A DNA stretch of 64,000 nt from Actinokineospora auranticolor (GTDB lineage: Bacteria; Actinomycetota; Actinomycetes; Mycobacteriales; Pseudonocardiaceae), in assembly GCF_002934265.1 (NCBI RefSeq), contig NZ_PTIX01000002.1, forward strand, positions 434,001 through 498,000. Reading direction: 5' to 3'. Below, in pieces: positions 27,249-34,909 of this stretch (the first letter of the stretch is position 1; each line of letters opens with the position of its first letter). The notes beneath the pieces were generated by a model. It did no database searches. It saw only the letters and a list, made by a program, of their open reading frames with translations, and was not told the origin of the DNA. Position numbers and translations under genes: made by a program.

Positions 27249-27845
27249 CTAGCGTCCGGCGATCGGAGTCGAGACGCACACCGCCGTCGGTGGCTCCGGG
27301 TAGCCGAGCCCGTTGCCCTCGGGGCAGACGGCGGAGGCATCGGAGGTGCCCTCGACAACCTTGACGATGCGGATGGCCAGGGCGTCCTCGCACCGACCGA
27401 CCCGGAACGCCTGGTTCGGGTCGTCGGGCACGTAGCAGTTGCCCGCGACGAAGTTGGGCACCAGGCAGAGCAGCTCGTCGGGGCGGGGGATCTCCCGGTA
27501 GGCACCCTCGGGGCAGCCCGGGGTGTTCGCGGGCTTGCGGGTGGCGACCTGGAAGGTGGCGTTGTCGTCGTCGCAGTCGACGAACTCGACCTTGGCCGCG
27601 TCGCCCACCCCGGTGACCGACGCGCAGGCCTCGGAGGAGGAGCCGTTGAAGACGTACCGGAACAGCACGAACGAGCCCGCCACGATGAGCACCGCCGTCA
27701 GCGCGACGGCCCACAACGGCATCAGACCGCGCTTCTTGGGCTCCTCGGTGTCCACCGCCTGCACAGGGTCTTCGGCCTTACCGGTGGCCTCTACCGGCTC
27801 GGCGTCCACTACGGGAGTGGCCTCGGGTTCGTCTGGCTGGCTCAT
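27249..27845 (-). CDS. Single-pass membrane protein, LppU/SCO3897-like (paralogue)
   Basis: In this 198-residue protein, an acidic cytoplasmic N-terminus (~1-38) is followed by one membrane helix (LWAVALTAVLIVAGSFVLF) and an extracellular Cys-rich domain. That domain has the same cysteine spacing as the neighbour at 26397 (ACASVTGVGDAAKVEFVDC, GCPEGAYREI, LLCLVP, GNCYVPD, CEDALA). The pair probably arose by tandem duplication. No catalytic residues are visible. It is divergent from the XPB gene. Confidence 0.7.
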   Translation of the reverse strand: MSQPDEPEATPVVDAEPVEATGKAEDPVQAVDTEEPKKRGLMPLWAVALTAVLIVAGSFVLFRYVFNGSSSEACASVTGVGDAAKVEFVDCDDDNATFQVATRKPANTPGCPEGAYREIPRPDELLCLVPNFVAGNCYVPDDPNQAFRVGRCEDALAIRIVKVVEGTSDASAVCPEGNGLGYPEPPTAVCVSTPIAGR

Positions 27846-27999
27846 GCGCTACCCCGGGTCGACGGCTGGCGTGTGGGCCCGTGGACGGTAGCGGGCCGGT
27901 AGGCGCCGATGGCCGTCGGTTACCGAACTGTGCCCGCGCACGCCTCTTACCGAATTTGCGACAATTGCGAGTCAAGCCGAGCGCAGGAGCGAGGGACAA

Positions 28000-29655
28000 G
28001 TGACCGACGGCCCGCTGATCGTGCAGTCCGACAAGACCCTGTTGCTGGAGGTCGACCACCCCAGCTCGGCCGCCGCGCGCACCGCCATCGCGCCGTTCGC
28101 CGAGCTGGAGCGGGCCCCCGAGCACGTGCACACCTACCGGGTGACCCCGCTGGCGCTGTGGAACGCGCGGGCCGCCGGGCACGACGCCGAGCAGGTCGTG
28201 GACGCCCTGTCGACCTACTCGCGCTACCCGGTGCCGCAGCCGCTGCTGATCGACATCGTGGACACCATGGGCCGGTTCGGGCGGCTCACGCTGCAGAACC
28301 ACCCGGCGCACGGCCTGGTGATGACCTCCATCGACCGCGCGGTGCTGGAGGAGGTGCTGCGGCACAAGAAGATCACCCCGATGCTGGGCGCGCGGATCGA
28401 CGCCGACACCGTGGTGGTGCACCCGAGCGAGCGCGGGCGGCTCAAGCAGGTGCTGCTCAAGGTGGGCTGGCCCGCGGAGGACCTGGCGGGCTACGTCGAC
28501 GGCGAGGCGCACCCGATCACCCTGGTCGAGGACGGCTGGCAGCTGCGCGACTACCAGCGGCTGGCCGCCGAGTCGTTCTGGGCGGGCGGCTCGGGGGTGG
28601 TCGTGCTGCCCTGCGGGGCGGGCAAGACCCTGGTCGGCGCGGCCGCGATGGCGCACGCGCAGGCCACGACGCTGATCCTGGTCACCAACACCGTGGCGGG
28701 CAGGCAGTGGAAGCGGGAGCTGATCGCCAGGACGTCGCTGACGGAGGAGGAGATCGGCGAGTACTCCGGTGAGCGCAAGGAGGTCCGCCCGGTCACCATC
28801 GCGACCTACCAGGTGATCACCCGCAAGTCCAAGGGCGAGTACCGGCACCTGGAGCTGTTCGACTCCCGCGACTGGGGCCTGGTGGTCTACGACGAGGTGC
28901 ACCTGCTGCCCGCCCCGGTGTTCCGGATGACGGCCGACCTGCAGTCCCGCCGCAGGCTTGGCCTCACCGCGACCCTGGTGCGCGAGGACGGCCGGGAGGG
29001 CGACGTGTTCTCCCTGATCGGGCCGAAGCGCTACGACGTGCCGTGGCGCGACATCGAGCAGCAGGGCTGGATCGCGCCCGCGGAGTGCACCGAGGTGCGG
29101 GTGACGCTCACCGAGAACGAGCGGCTCCAGTACGCGACCGCCGAGGCGGACGTGCGCTACAAGCTGTGCTCCACCGCGCACACCAAGATCCCGGTGGTGC
29201 GGTCCATCCTCGACCGGCACCCGGACGAGCCCGCGCTGGTCATCGGCGCGTACCTGGACCAGTTGGAGGAGTTGGGCGCCGAGCTGGACGCGCCGGTCGT
29301 GCAGGGGTCGACGAAGAACAAGGAGCGCGAGGAGCTGTTCGACGCGTTCCGCCGGGGCGAGCTGCGCACGCTGGTGGTCTCGAAGGTCGCGAACTTCTCG
29401 ATCGACCTGCCCGAGGCGTCGGTGGCGGTGCAGGTGTCGGGCACGTTCGGGTCGCGGCAGGAGGAGGCCCAGCGGCTCGGGCGGCTGCTGCGGCCGAAGG
29501 CGGACGGTCGGCAGGCGCATTTCTACTCGGTGGTCGCCCGCGACACACTGGACACGGAATACGCCGCGCACCGTCAGCGGTTTTTGGCCGAACAGGGGTA
29601 CGCGTACCGCATCTGCGACGCCGATGACCTTTTGGGGCCACAAATCCCGGGTTGA
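28000..29655 (+). CDS. XPB/Rad25-type DNA repair helicase
   Basis: The 551-residue superfamily-2 helicase resembles mycobacterial Ercc3 (Rv0861c). Residues ~1-180 form the N-terminal XPB-type domain, then come motif Q/I (VVLPCGAGKT, ~205-213), motif II YDEVH (~297), motif III GLTATL and the C-terminal RecA domain with motif VI QRLGRLLRPK. XPB proteins are 3'-5' DNA translocases; in bacteria they often act with the Bax1/helicase-associated protein. The GTG at 28000 follows AGGAGCGAGGGA. The likely partner gene is at 14497. Confidence 0.93.
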   Translation: MTDGPLIVQSDKTLLLEVDHPSSAAARTAIAPFAELERAPEHVHTYRVTPLALWNARAAGHDAEQVVDALSTYSRYPVPQPLLIDIVDTMGRFGRLTLQNHPAHGLVMTSIDRAVLEEVLRHKKITPMLGARIDADTVVVHPSERGRLKQVLLKVGWPAEDLAGYVDGEAHPITLVEDGWQLRDYQRLAAESFWAGGSGVVVLPCGAGKTLVGAAAMAHAQATTLILVTNTVAGRQWKRELIARTSLTEEEIGEYSGERKEVRPVTIATYQVITRKSKGEYRHLELFDSRDWGLVVYDEVHLLPAPVFRMTADLQSRRRLGLTATLVREDGREGDVFSLIGPKRYDVPWRDIEQQGWIAPAECTEVRVTLTENERLQYATAEADVRYKLCSTAHTKIPVVRSILDRHPDEPALVIGAYLDQLEELGAELDAPVVQGSTKNKEREELFDAFRRGELRTLVVSKVANFSIDLPEASVAVQVSGTFGSRQEEAQRLGRLLRPKADGRQAHFYSVVARDTLDTEYAAHRQRFLAEQGYAYRICDADDLLGPQIPG

Positions 29656-29692
29656 GGTTTGATTCGGTCGCGGCGGGGGAAGGTACGCCGTC

Positions 29693-29863
29693 ATGACACT
29701 ACCGCTGCCGATTCCGGAACAGAAGTCGACTCAGGACGCGATGGCCCGCGTGCGTCAGGCGATCATCGAGGCGCGCAGAGCCGCTTACGAGTTCGAGCAC
29801 TACCACTCAGAGGACATGTTCATACACCGTGCTGAACCGATAATCAGCGCACTGAACAGCTAG
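29693..29863 (+). CDS. Small hypothetical protein, 56 residues
   Basis: A short ORF starts ATG at 29693 just after a GGGGGAAGG ribosome-binding site, 38 bp downstream of the XPB stop. It encodes a charged, helix-prone protein (QDAMARVRQAIIEARRAAYE, then EHYHSEDMFIHR) and stops 17 bp before a good terminator. Third-position GC is lower than in neighbours. No family is recognised; the gene-like context is the main support. Confidence 0.5.
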   Translation: MTLPLPIPEQKSTQDAMARVRQAIIEARRAAYEFEHYHSEDMFIHRAEPIISALNS

Positions 29864-29880
29864 TACAGCGCCTCACCGGC

Positions 29881-29906
29881 CACCAGGGACACTCCAGTCC
29901 CTGGTG
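29881..29906. terminator. Intrinsic terminator between convergent genes
   Basis: A perfect 10-bp stem (CACCAGGGAC/GTCCCTGGTG) with a 6-nt loop lies between the small ORF/XPB unit and the convergent menC gene. Confidence 0.85.
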
Positions 29907-29932
29907 CCACTAAAATGCGCCTTGCTCACGTT

Positions 29933-30895
29933 TTAAAATCGACGAACAAGGGCGGAAACCCGCCCGAGTCGGGACAGCCAAAGATCCCGGGTGTCGTCGT
30001 CCGCTTCGCGCAAGGTGTCCGGCGCGGGCGCTTCGCGCAGAACGGGAATCCATCCGTCGATAGCGCGCAAAGGGCGCGAAACGGCATCGGAGGTCAACAG
30101 GGACAAAGTCGCCAAACCGCAGGCGTAATCCAATTCCGGCAGGGCGGCGGCCAATGCCACGCCCGCGGCCAAACCGACGCTGGTCTCCAGCGCCGACGAC
30201 ACCACGCACGGCAGCCCGCAGGCCTCCGCCACCGCCAGCGCCCGGCGCACCCCGCCCAGCGGCGCGACCTTCAGCACGGCGATGTCGGCGGCCCCGGCGA
30301 CCGCGACCCGCATCGGGTCCTCGGCCCGCCGGATCGACTCGTCGGCGGCGATGGGCACGTCGACCCGCCTGCGCACGGCGGCGAGTTCCTCGATCGTGCG
30401 GCAGGGCTGCTCGACGTACTCCAGACCGTTCGCCGCCTTGTCGAGGTCGCGGATGGCCCGCACCGCGGTGTCGACGTCCCACGCGCCGTTCGCGTCGACC
30501 CGCACCTTGCCGCCGGGCCCGAGCGCGTCCCGCACGGCGGCCACCCGGTCGACGTCGTCGGCCAGGTCGGCCCCGGGATCGGCGACCTTGACCTTGGCCG
30601 TGGCGCACCCGGAGGCGGCCGCGATCTCCCCGGCGCGCCGCGGGTCGACGACGGGGATGGTGGCGTTCACCGGCACCCGGTCGCGCACCGGCTCGGGCCA
30701 CCCGTGCTCAGCGGCCTCCCGCGCACTGGCCAACCACGGCACGGCCTCGGCATCGGAGTAGTCGTGGAACGGGCAGAACTCACCCCACCCGGCGTCCCCC
30801 CGGAGCAGCAGTCCCTCGCGGACGGTGATACCCCGGAACCGGGTGCGCATGGGGATCGCGTAGACCCGCGACTGCTCGGCGAACACACCGAGCAT
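29933..30895 (-). CDS. menC: o-Succinylbenzoate synthase MenC
   Basis: The 320-residue enolase-superfamily enzyme dehydrates SHCHC to o-succinylbenzoate in menaquinone synthesis. The capping domain (AIPMRTRFRGITVREGLLL, GWGEFCPFHDY) is followed by the barrel. The barrel shows the acid/base pair in AKVKVAD (second Lys), the metal ligands Asp of VRVDANG, Glu of YVEQPC and Asp of IAADES, and the opposite catalytic Lys of VLKVAP. It is a full-length actinobacterial-type MenC. No other men genes are in the window. Confidence 0.92.
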   Translation of the reverse strand: MLGVFAEQSRVYAIPMRTRFRGITVREGLLLRGDAGWGEFCPFHDYSDAEAVPWLASAREAAEHGWPEPVRDRVPVNATIPVVDPRRAGEIAAASGCATAKVKVADPGADLADDVDRVAAVRDALGPGGKVRVDANGAWDVDTAVRAIRDLDKAANGLEYVEQPCRTIEELAAVRRRVDVPIAADESIRRAEDPMRVAVAGAADIAVLKVAPLGGVRRALAVAEACGLPCVVSSALETSVGLAAGVALAAALPELDYACGLATLSLLTSDAVSRPLRAIDGWIPVLREAPAPDTLREADDDTRDLWLSRLGRVSALVRRF

Positions 30896-30916
30896 CGTGG
30901 CAGACCGACCCTCTCA

Positions 30917-30922
30917 TAGGGT
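30917..30922 (+). promoter_or_regulatory. -10 box (TAGGGT) of a leaderless promoter
   Basis: TAGGGT ends 6 nt before the ATG at 30929 of the serine hydrolase gene. Confidence 0.55.
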
Positions 30923-30928
30923 CGGGGC

Positions 30929-31741
30929 ATGCAGGGTCTGGACTTGGTGGGGCGGTGGCCCGTCGACGCGGCGGCGGCCGCGGTGGTGACGGCGGACGGC
31001 GTGGTGGTGGGCAGCGTCGGCGACCAGGGGCGGGAGTTCCCCTTGGCGTCGGTGACGAAGCTGCTGACGGCCTACGCGGTGCTGGTGGCGGTGGAGGAGG
31101 GGGCGGTGGAGTGGGACCAGCAGGCCGGTCCCGCGACCGTCCGGCACCTCATCGCCCACACCGCGGGCCTCGCCTTCGACACGCGGACCCAGCAGGCGGA
31201 GCCGGGTACCCGTCGGATCTACTCGAACGCGGGTTTCGAGGTCCTGGCCGAGACGATCACCGAGGCCACGTCCATCCCGTTCGCCACGTACCTGACCGAA
31301 GCCGTCTTCGACCCGCTCGGCATGGTCACGTCGTCCCTACCGGGCTCAGCAGGCGCGGGCGGCGTCTCCACCTGCGCCGACCTGACCCGCTTCGCCGCGG
31401 AGTTGCAGCGCCCGACCCTGGTGTCCCCGGAGACGCTGGCGGCGGCGACCACCGTCGCCTTCCCGGGCCTCAACGGCGTGCTGCCGGGCTACGGCATGCA
31501 GAAACCGAACGACTGGGGCCTGGGCTTCGAGATCCGCGACCACAAGAGTCCACACTGGACAGGAAAAACCAGCTCGCCGGAAACCTACGGCCACTTCGGC
31601 CAATCAGGCACCTTCCTCTGGGTGGACCCGACCGCAAAAGCCGCCTGCGTCACCCTGACAACCCGCCCCTTCGGCGACTGGGCGATAGCGGCGTGGCCCC
31701 CCTTCACAGACGCGATCCTGCACGACCTCGCCACGCGCTGA
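30929..31741 (+). CDS. Serine hydrolase, beta-lactamase (class C / PBP4*) family
   Basis: The 270-residue protein has the SxxK motif in FPLASVTKLL (nucleophile Ser, general-base Lys), the second motif YSNAGFEVLAE (Tyr-x-Asn), and a late HFGQSG segment where the third motif (KTG/HxG) belongs. No signal peptide is seen, so it may be cytoplasmic. Family members are esterases, carboxypeptidases or lactamases, and the activity here is unassigned. The end of the gene borders the DnaA-box array. Confidence 0.85.
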   Translation: MQGLDLVGRWPVDAAAAAVVTADGVVVGSVGDQGREFPLASVTKLLTAYAVLVAVEEGAVEWDQQAGPATVRHLIAHTAGLAFDTRTQQAEPGTRRIYSNAGFEVLAETITEATSIPFATYLTEAVFDPLGMVTSSLPGSAGAGGVSTCADLTRFAAELQRPTLVSPETLAAATTVAFPGLNGVLPGYGMQKPNDWGLGFEIRDHKSPHWTGKTSSPETYGHFGQSGTFLWVDPTAKAACVTLTTRPFGDWAIAAWPPFTDAILHDLATR

Positions 31742-32070
31742 TCGAGGCCCGGCCGGCTATCCACATAGCCGCTACCTGTCCACAGACCACCAGCCCGCTG
31801 AGGCGCGATCCCAGTGCACCGCAAGCGTATTGGCGCACCGCGTCCCTGGCCGGTTATCCACATGACCCCGACTTGTCCACCAACAAACACCAAGGTATTC
31901 CCCGCTGACCAACGAGGAAGGTAGCGTTGAAATCGGGGGATCCTCCGACCTGTCCCGATCACTAGACGCTTGTCTCGTCGAGTTGTCCACATGCGCCCGA
32001 GTTGTCCACAGCGCGCCGCCAACGGTTCCTCTTGCTTGACGGCGGGCGGTAGCGTTGACAACGGGGGACC

Positions 32071-32524
32071 CTTGACCTCAAGAGGTCGTCGCGCCACCGT
32101 GTTTGACCAGCAGTTCGTTCAGCTTCTCGACGGGTTTGTACCCAATCCAGGGCCTGTCGAGGGCGACCGTTGAACTCGCGATCCGGTCCGCGGACCGGTC
32201 GTGCGGGACCCGGAACAGCATCACGAACCGCGTCAGCCGTTCCACCAGGGTCAGGATCTGGGATTCGCAAGCGGATCCAAGGACGAGGTCGCCCTCCCAG
32301 AAGCCAGGCACGGCACGGTCGCCGGCCTCTTTCAGGCGCTCGCCGATGTTGACCACGCCCACGATCAGGTCGCGCCTGGGCCGCTTCGCCGACGGAGACA
32401 CCTATTTCGCCCGGCCCGACCGCAGGGCCTTGCACATCATGGCCCGCAGCGCAACCACACGATCTCCGATCACTCATCCACGAAGATCATCCCATGCCCG
32501 GCGCATCGACCCCTTGAGGTCAAG
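32071..32524 (-). mobile_element. Degenerate IS30-family element with 25-bp terminal inverted repeats
   Basis: The termini CTTGACCTCAAGAGGTCG... (32071-32095) and the complement of 32500-32524 match at 22 of 25 positions. The flanks both show CC, fitting a 2-bp target duplication as in IS30. Inside is a truncated, frameshifted transposase. The element is 454 bp, far below the ~1.1 kb of intact IS30 members, so it is inactive. Confidence 0.75.
32078..32477 (-). pseudogene. IS30-family transposase fragment (internally deleted, frameshifted)
   Basis: Recognisable pieces are DRAVPGFWEGDLVLG and LVERLTRFVMLF, typical of the IS30 DDE catalytic core. The sequence then jumps to the extreme C-terminal part, EFNGRPRQALDW in one frame and YKPVEKLNELL in another. 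The middle of the catalytic domain with the other acidic residues is deleted, and the N-terminal DNA-binding part is absent. It cannot encode a functional transposase. Confidence 0.75.
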
Positions 32525-32679
32525 CCCTTCCGGCTTTTCCCGGTCACCGGACGCTCGTCTCGTCGAGTTGTCCACATGCGCCCGAGCCATCCACAGCGCG
32601 CCGCCAAGGGATTCTCTTGGTTGGTGGCGCGCGGTAGCGTTGAAAACGGGGGATTCCGGCGGGGTTGATCTTGTTCGGC

Positions 32680-33870
32680 TTAGGTGGGGCGGGTCAGGCC
32701 TGCTTCGCCTGCCTTGCGGCTGAGGACGACGTCGTCGGTTCGTTCGAGGGCGGCTGCTTTTCGGATGGGGTCGACGGTTGTGTCGTGGGTCAGGTCGCGG
32801 AGGCGGATGGGTGGGCCGAGGTCCACGAGGGTGGGGAGGTACTCGGCGCGGTCGACGGTCCAGCCGGCGGGGGACTTGGTGAACCGGAAGCGGGCCAGGG
32901 CGCCTTCCTCGGTGTCGCCCTTGGGTTCTTCGTGCCGGGCGACGAGGTTCCCGAGGCCGTAGGTGACCCACTTGCCGTTGATCTTCTCGAAGGGCTGCAC
33001 GACGTGCGCGTGGTGGCCGATGATCAGGTCGATCGACGGGTCGTTCAGCAGCTGCTTGGCGATGCGCTGCTGGTCGGTGCTGGGGTTGTGCTGGCCCTCG
33101 ATGCCCCAGTGCAGGCTCGCGACGACGACTTCCGCGCCCGCCTGCTTCGCCTTGCGCGCCGCCGCGAGCACGGCGTCGGGGGCGAGGAGGTTGGCCAGCC
33201 ACGGGGTGGCGGCCGGGCGGGTGGTGCCCTGGTTGAAGCCGAAGCTGTAGGACAGGAAACCGACCTTGACCCCGGCCACGTCGCGGATCAGGGGCGTGGC
33301 GGCCTCCTGCTGGCTGCGCGCCGAGCCGGTGTGGGTGATCTTCGCGGCGTCGAGTGCGTCGAGGGTGTTGGTGACGCCGGTCGGCCCCTGGTCGAGGGTG
33401 TGGTTGGAGGCGGTGGAGCAGGTGTCGAACCCGGTCGTGGCCAGCGCGGGCGCCAGCTCCGGCGGCGCGCTGAACTGCGGGTACCCCTTGAACGGCCCGC
33501 TCTTGTCGGCGATCGGCACCTCGAGGTGGCAGACGGCCACGTCGACGGCGTCCAGCGCGGGCTTGATCCCGGCGAGCAGCGGGCCGTAGTCCCGCGAACC
33601 GCCGCCGTCCTTGGTGGCCTGTTCGGTGAGGGCGGGGTGGATGAGGACGTCGCCGCCCGCGATGAGGGTGAATGTACCGGGCTTGGCGGTAGGCGTCGAC
33701 GGCTGCACCGAACCGCCGGTGGCGGCTGTGGTGCCGGTCGGCTCGTCGGGCACCTGCCCGACGGTGGGGTCCCCGGTGCAGGCGGAGAGGAACGCGGCGG
33801 CGGTCGCGAGGCAGGCGGCGAACCGCGCGGCCGGTCGAACAGCGGCGATCTCAGTGGCGGGCTTGGTCAT
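32680..33870 (-). CDS. CapA-family lipoprotein (PGA_cap metallophosphatase-like)
   Basis: The 396-residue exported protein has a signal peptide ending in the lipobox FLSAC and a Thr/Pro/Gly-rich linker. A CapA domain follows: LIAGGDVLIHPAL, VAVCHLEVPIAD, STASNHTLDQG, VVVASLHWGIE and the metal-binding DLIIGHHAHVVQPFE. CapA is associated with poly-gamma-glutamate capsule synthesis in bacilli, but isolated homologues are widespread and their role is unclear. The ATG at 33870 overlaps the stop of the upstream PRPP-synthetase gene by 4 bp, so the two are coupled. Confidence 0.88.
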   Translation of the reverse strand: MTKPATEIAAVRPAARFAACLATAAAFLSACTGDPTVGQVPDEPTGTTAATGGSVQPSTPTAKPGTFTLIAGGDVLIHPALTEQATKDGGGSRDYGPLLAGIKPALDAVDVAVCHLEVPIADKSGPFKGYPQFSAPPELAPALATTGFDTCSTASNHTLDQGPTGVTNTLDALDAAKITHTGSARSQQEAATPLIRDVAGVKVGFLSYSFGFNQGTTRPAATPWLANLLAPDAVLAAARKAKQAGAEVVVASLHWGIEGQHNPSTDQQRIAKQLLNDPSIDLIIGHHAHVVQPFEKINGKWVTYGLGNLVARHEEPKGDTEEGALARFRFTKSPAGWTVDRAEYLPTLVDLGPPIRLRDLTHDTTVDPIRKAAALERTDDVVLSRKAGEAGLTRPT

Positions 33871-34805
33871 TGGGCATCGAAGAGCGCGCTGACGGATTCG
33901 CCGTTGTGGATGCGGCGGACGGCTTCGGCCAGTGCGGGGGCGATGGAGAGGACGGTGAGCTTGTCGGAGCGCTCGTGCAGGGGGACCGTGTTGGTGCAGA
34001 CGATCTCCAGGACCTCCGGGTGCGCGCCGATGCGGGTGAGGGCCCCGGCGGCGAAGAGGCCGTGCGTGCACGCGACGCGGACGGAGCGGACGTTGTGTTC
34101 GCGCAGGCGGGCCAAGAGTTCGATGACGGTGCTGCCCTTGGCGATCTCGTCGTCGAGGACGATGATGTCGCGGCCGTCGATCTCGCCGATCACCGACGAG
34201 ATGGCGACCCGGTCGTCGGCGTAGCGCTGCTTGGCCCCGGCCGCGACGGGGACGCCGAGCAGGCGGGCGAAGCGGGCGGCTTCCTTGACGTTGCCGAGGT
34301 CGGGCGAGACGACGGTGGTGTTGGACAGGTCGAGCTTGCGGAAGTGCCCGGCCAGCTCGCTCAGCGCGTGCAGGTGGTCGACGGGCACGCTGAAGAACCC
34401 GTGCACCTGCGGCGAGTGCAGGGTCATCGCCAGCACCCGGTTCGCACCGGCGGCGACCATCAGGTCGGCCACCAGCCGGGCCCCGATGGAGATCCGCGGC
34501 GCGTCCTTCTTGTCCGACCGCGCGTAGGCGTAGTGGGGCAGCACGACCGTCGTCCGGGCCGCCGAGGCGCCGCGGGCGGCGTCGAGCATCAGCAGCAGCT
34601 CGACCAGGTTCTCCTGCACCGGCTGCACCAGCGGCTGGATGAGGAAGACGTCGCGCTCGCGGCAGTTCGCCTGCAACTGCACCTCGATGCAGTCGTTGGC
34701 GAACCGCTCCACCTTCACCGGGCGCAGCGGCACCCCCAGCTGCGCCGAGATCTCCGCGGCGAGCTCCGGGTGGGCACTACCGCCGAACAACGCGATCTCG
34801 CGCAC
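33867..34805 (-). CDS. Ribose-phosphate diphosphokinase (PRPP synthetase) paralogue
   Basis: The 312-residue protein has both Prs half-domains: IALFGGSAHPELAAEISAQLG at the start, the regulatory/catalytic YARSDKKDAPRISIGARLVADL, LHSPQVHGFFSVPVDHL and the PRPP-binding loop VLDDEIAKGSTVIEL. It should transfer pyrophosphate from ATP to ribose-5-phosphate. The PRPP loop departs from the canonical DDxxDTxGT, so this looks like the second, divergent Prs found in some actinobacteria. GTG 34805 has GGAG 5 nt upstream and is preferred over GTG 34811. Confidence 0.85.
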   Translation of the reverse strand: MREIALFGGSAHPELAAEISAQLGVPLRPVKVERFANDCIEVQLQANCRERDVFLIQPLVQPVQENLVELLLMLDAARGASAARTTVVLPHYAYARSDKKDAPRISIGARLVADLMVAAGANRVLAMTLHSPQVHGFFSVPVDHLHALSELAGHFRKLDLSNTTVVSPDLGNVKEAARFARLLGVPVAAGAKQRYADDRVAISSVIGEIDGRDIIVLDDEIAKGSTVIELLARLREHNVRSVRVACTHGLFAAGALTRIGAHPEVLEIVCTNTVPLHERSDKLTVLSIAPALAEAVRRIHNGESVSALFDAQ

Positions 34806-34909
34806 GAGCACTCCCTGATTCGAACCGAACTCCGGGCCGTGACATCGCAGCATCGCTGCGACCCAACCCTAGTGGCCAGCCGAATCAGGGCTTCACCGAC
34901 CGTGTGACC

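Larger units (their letters stand above)
31757..32656 (+). repeat. Tandem repeat array with four DnaA-box-like doublets
   Basis: Four pairs of 9-mers match or nearly match the actinobacterial DnaA box TTGTCCACA: 31757/31776, 31854/31873, 31983/32002 and 32568/32587. In every pair the starts are exactly 19 bp apart and all boxes point the same way. Copies 2-4 also share a tail GGTAGCGTTGAMAWCGGGGGA beginning 65-66 bp after the first box (31920, 32048, 32633), which contains a TANNNT-like TAGCGT. Repeat period between doublets 2 and 3 is 129 bp; between 3 and 4 it is 129 bp once the IS remnant and a 2-bp target duplication are removed. No dnaA or dnaN gene is nearby. Confidence 0.8.
31742..32679. 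other. Non-coding region holding a DnaA-box doublet array and a transposon remnant
   Basis: The 938-bp gap has no intact gene. It is made of tandem repeats carrying paired TTGTCCACA-like 9-mers (31757-32656), split by a degenerate IS30-type element (32071-32524). Both are annotated separately. Confidence 0.8.

Noticed and set aside
31757-32656. Chromosomal replication origin (oriC)
   Set aside because: There are DnaA-box-like sites but no dnaA, dnaN, gyr or AT-rich unwinding element nearby, and all boxes face one way. I call it only a DnaA-box-like array.
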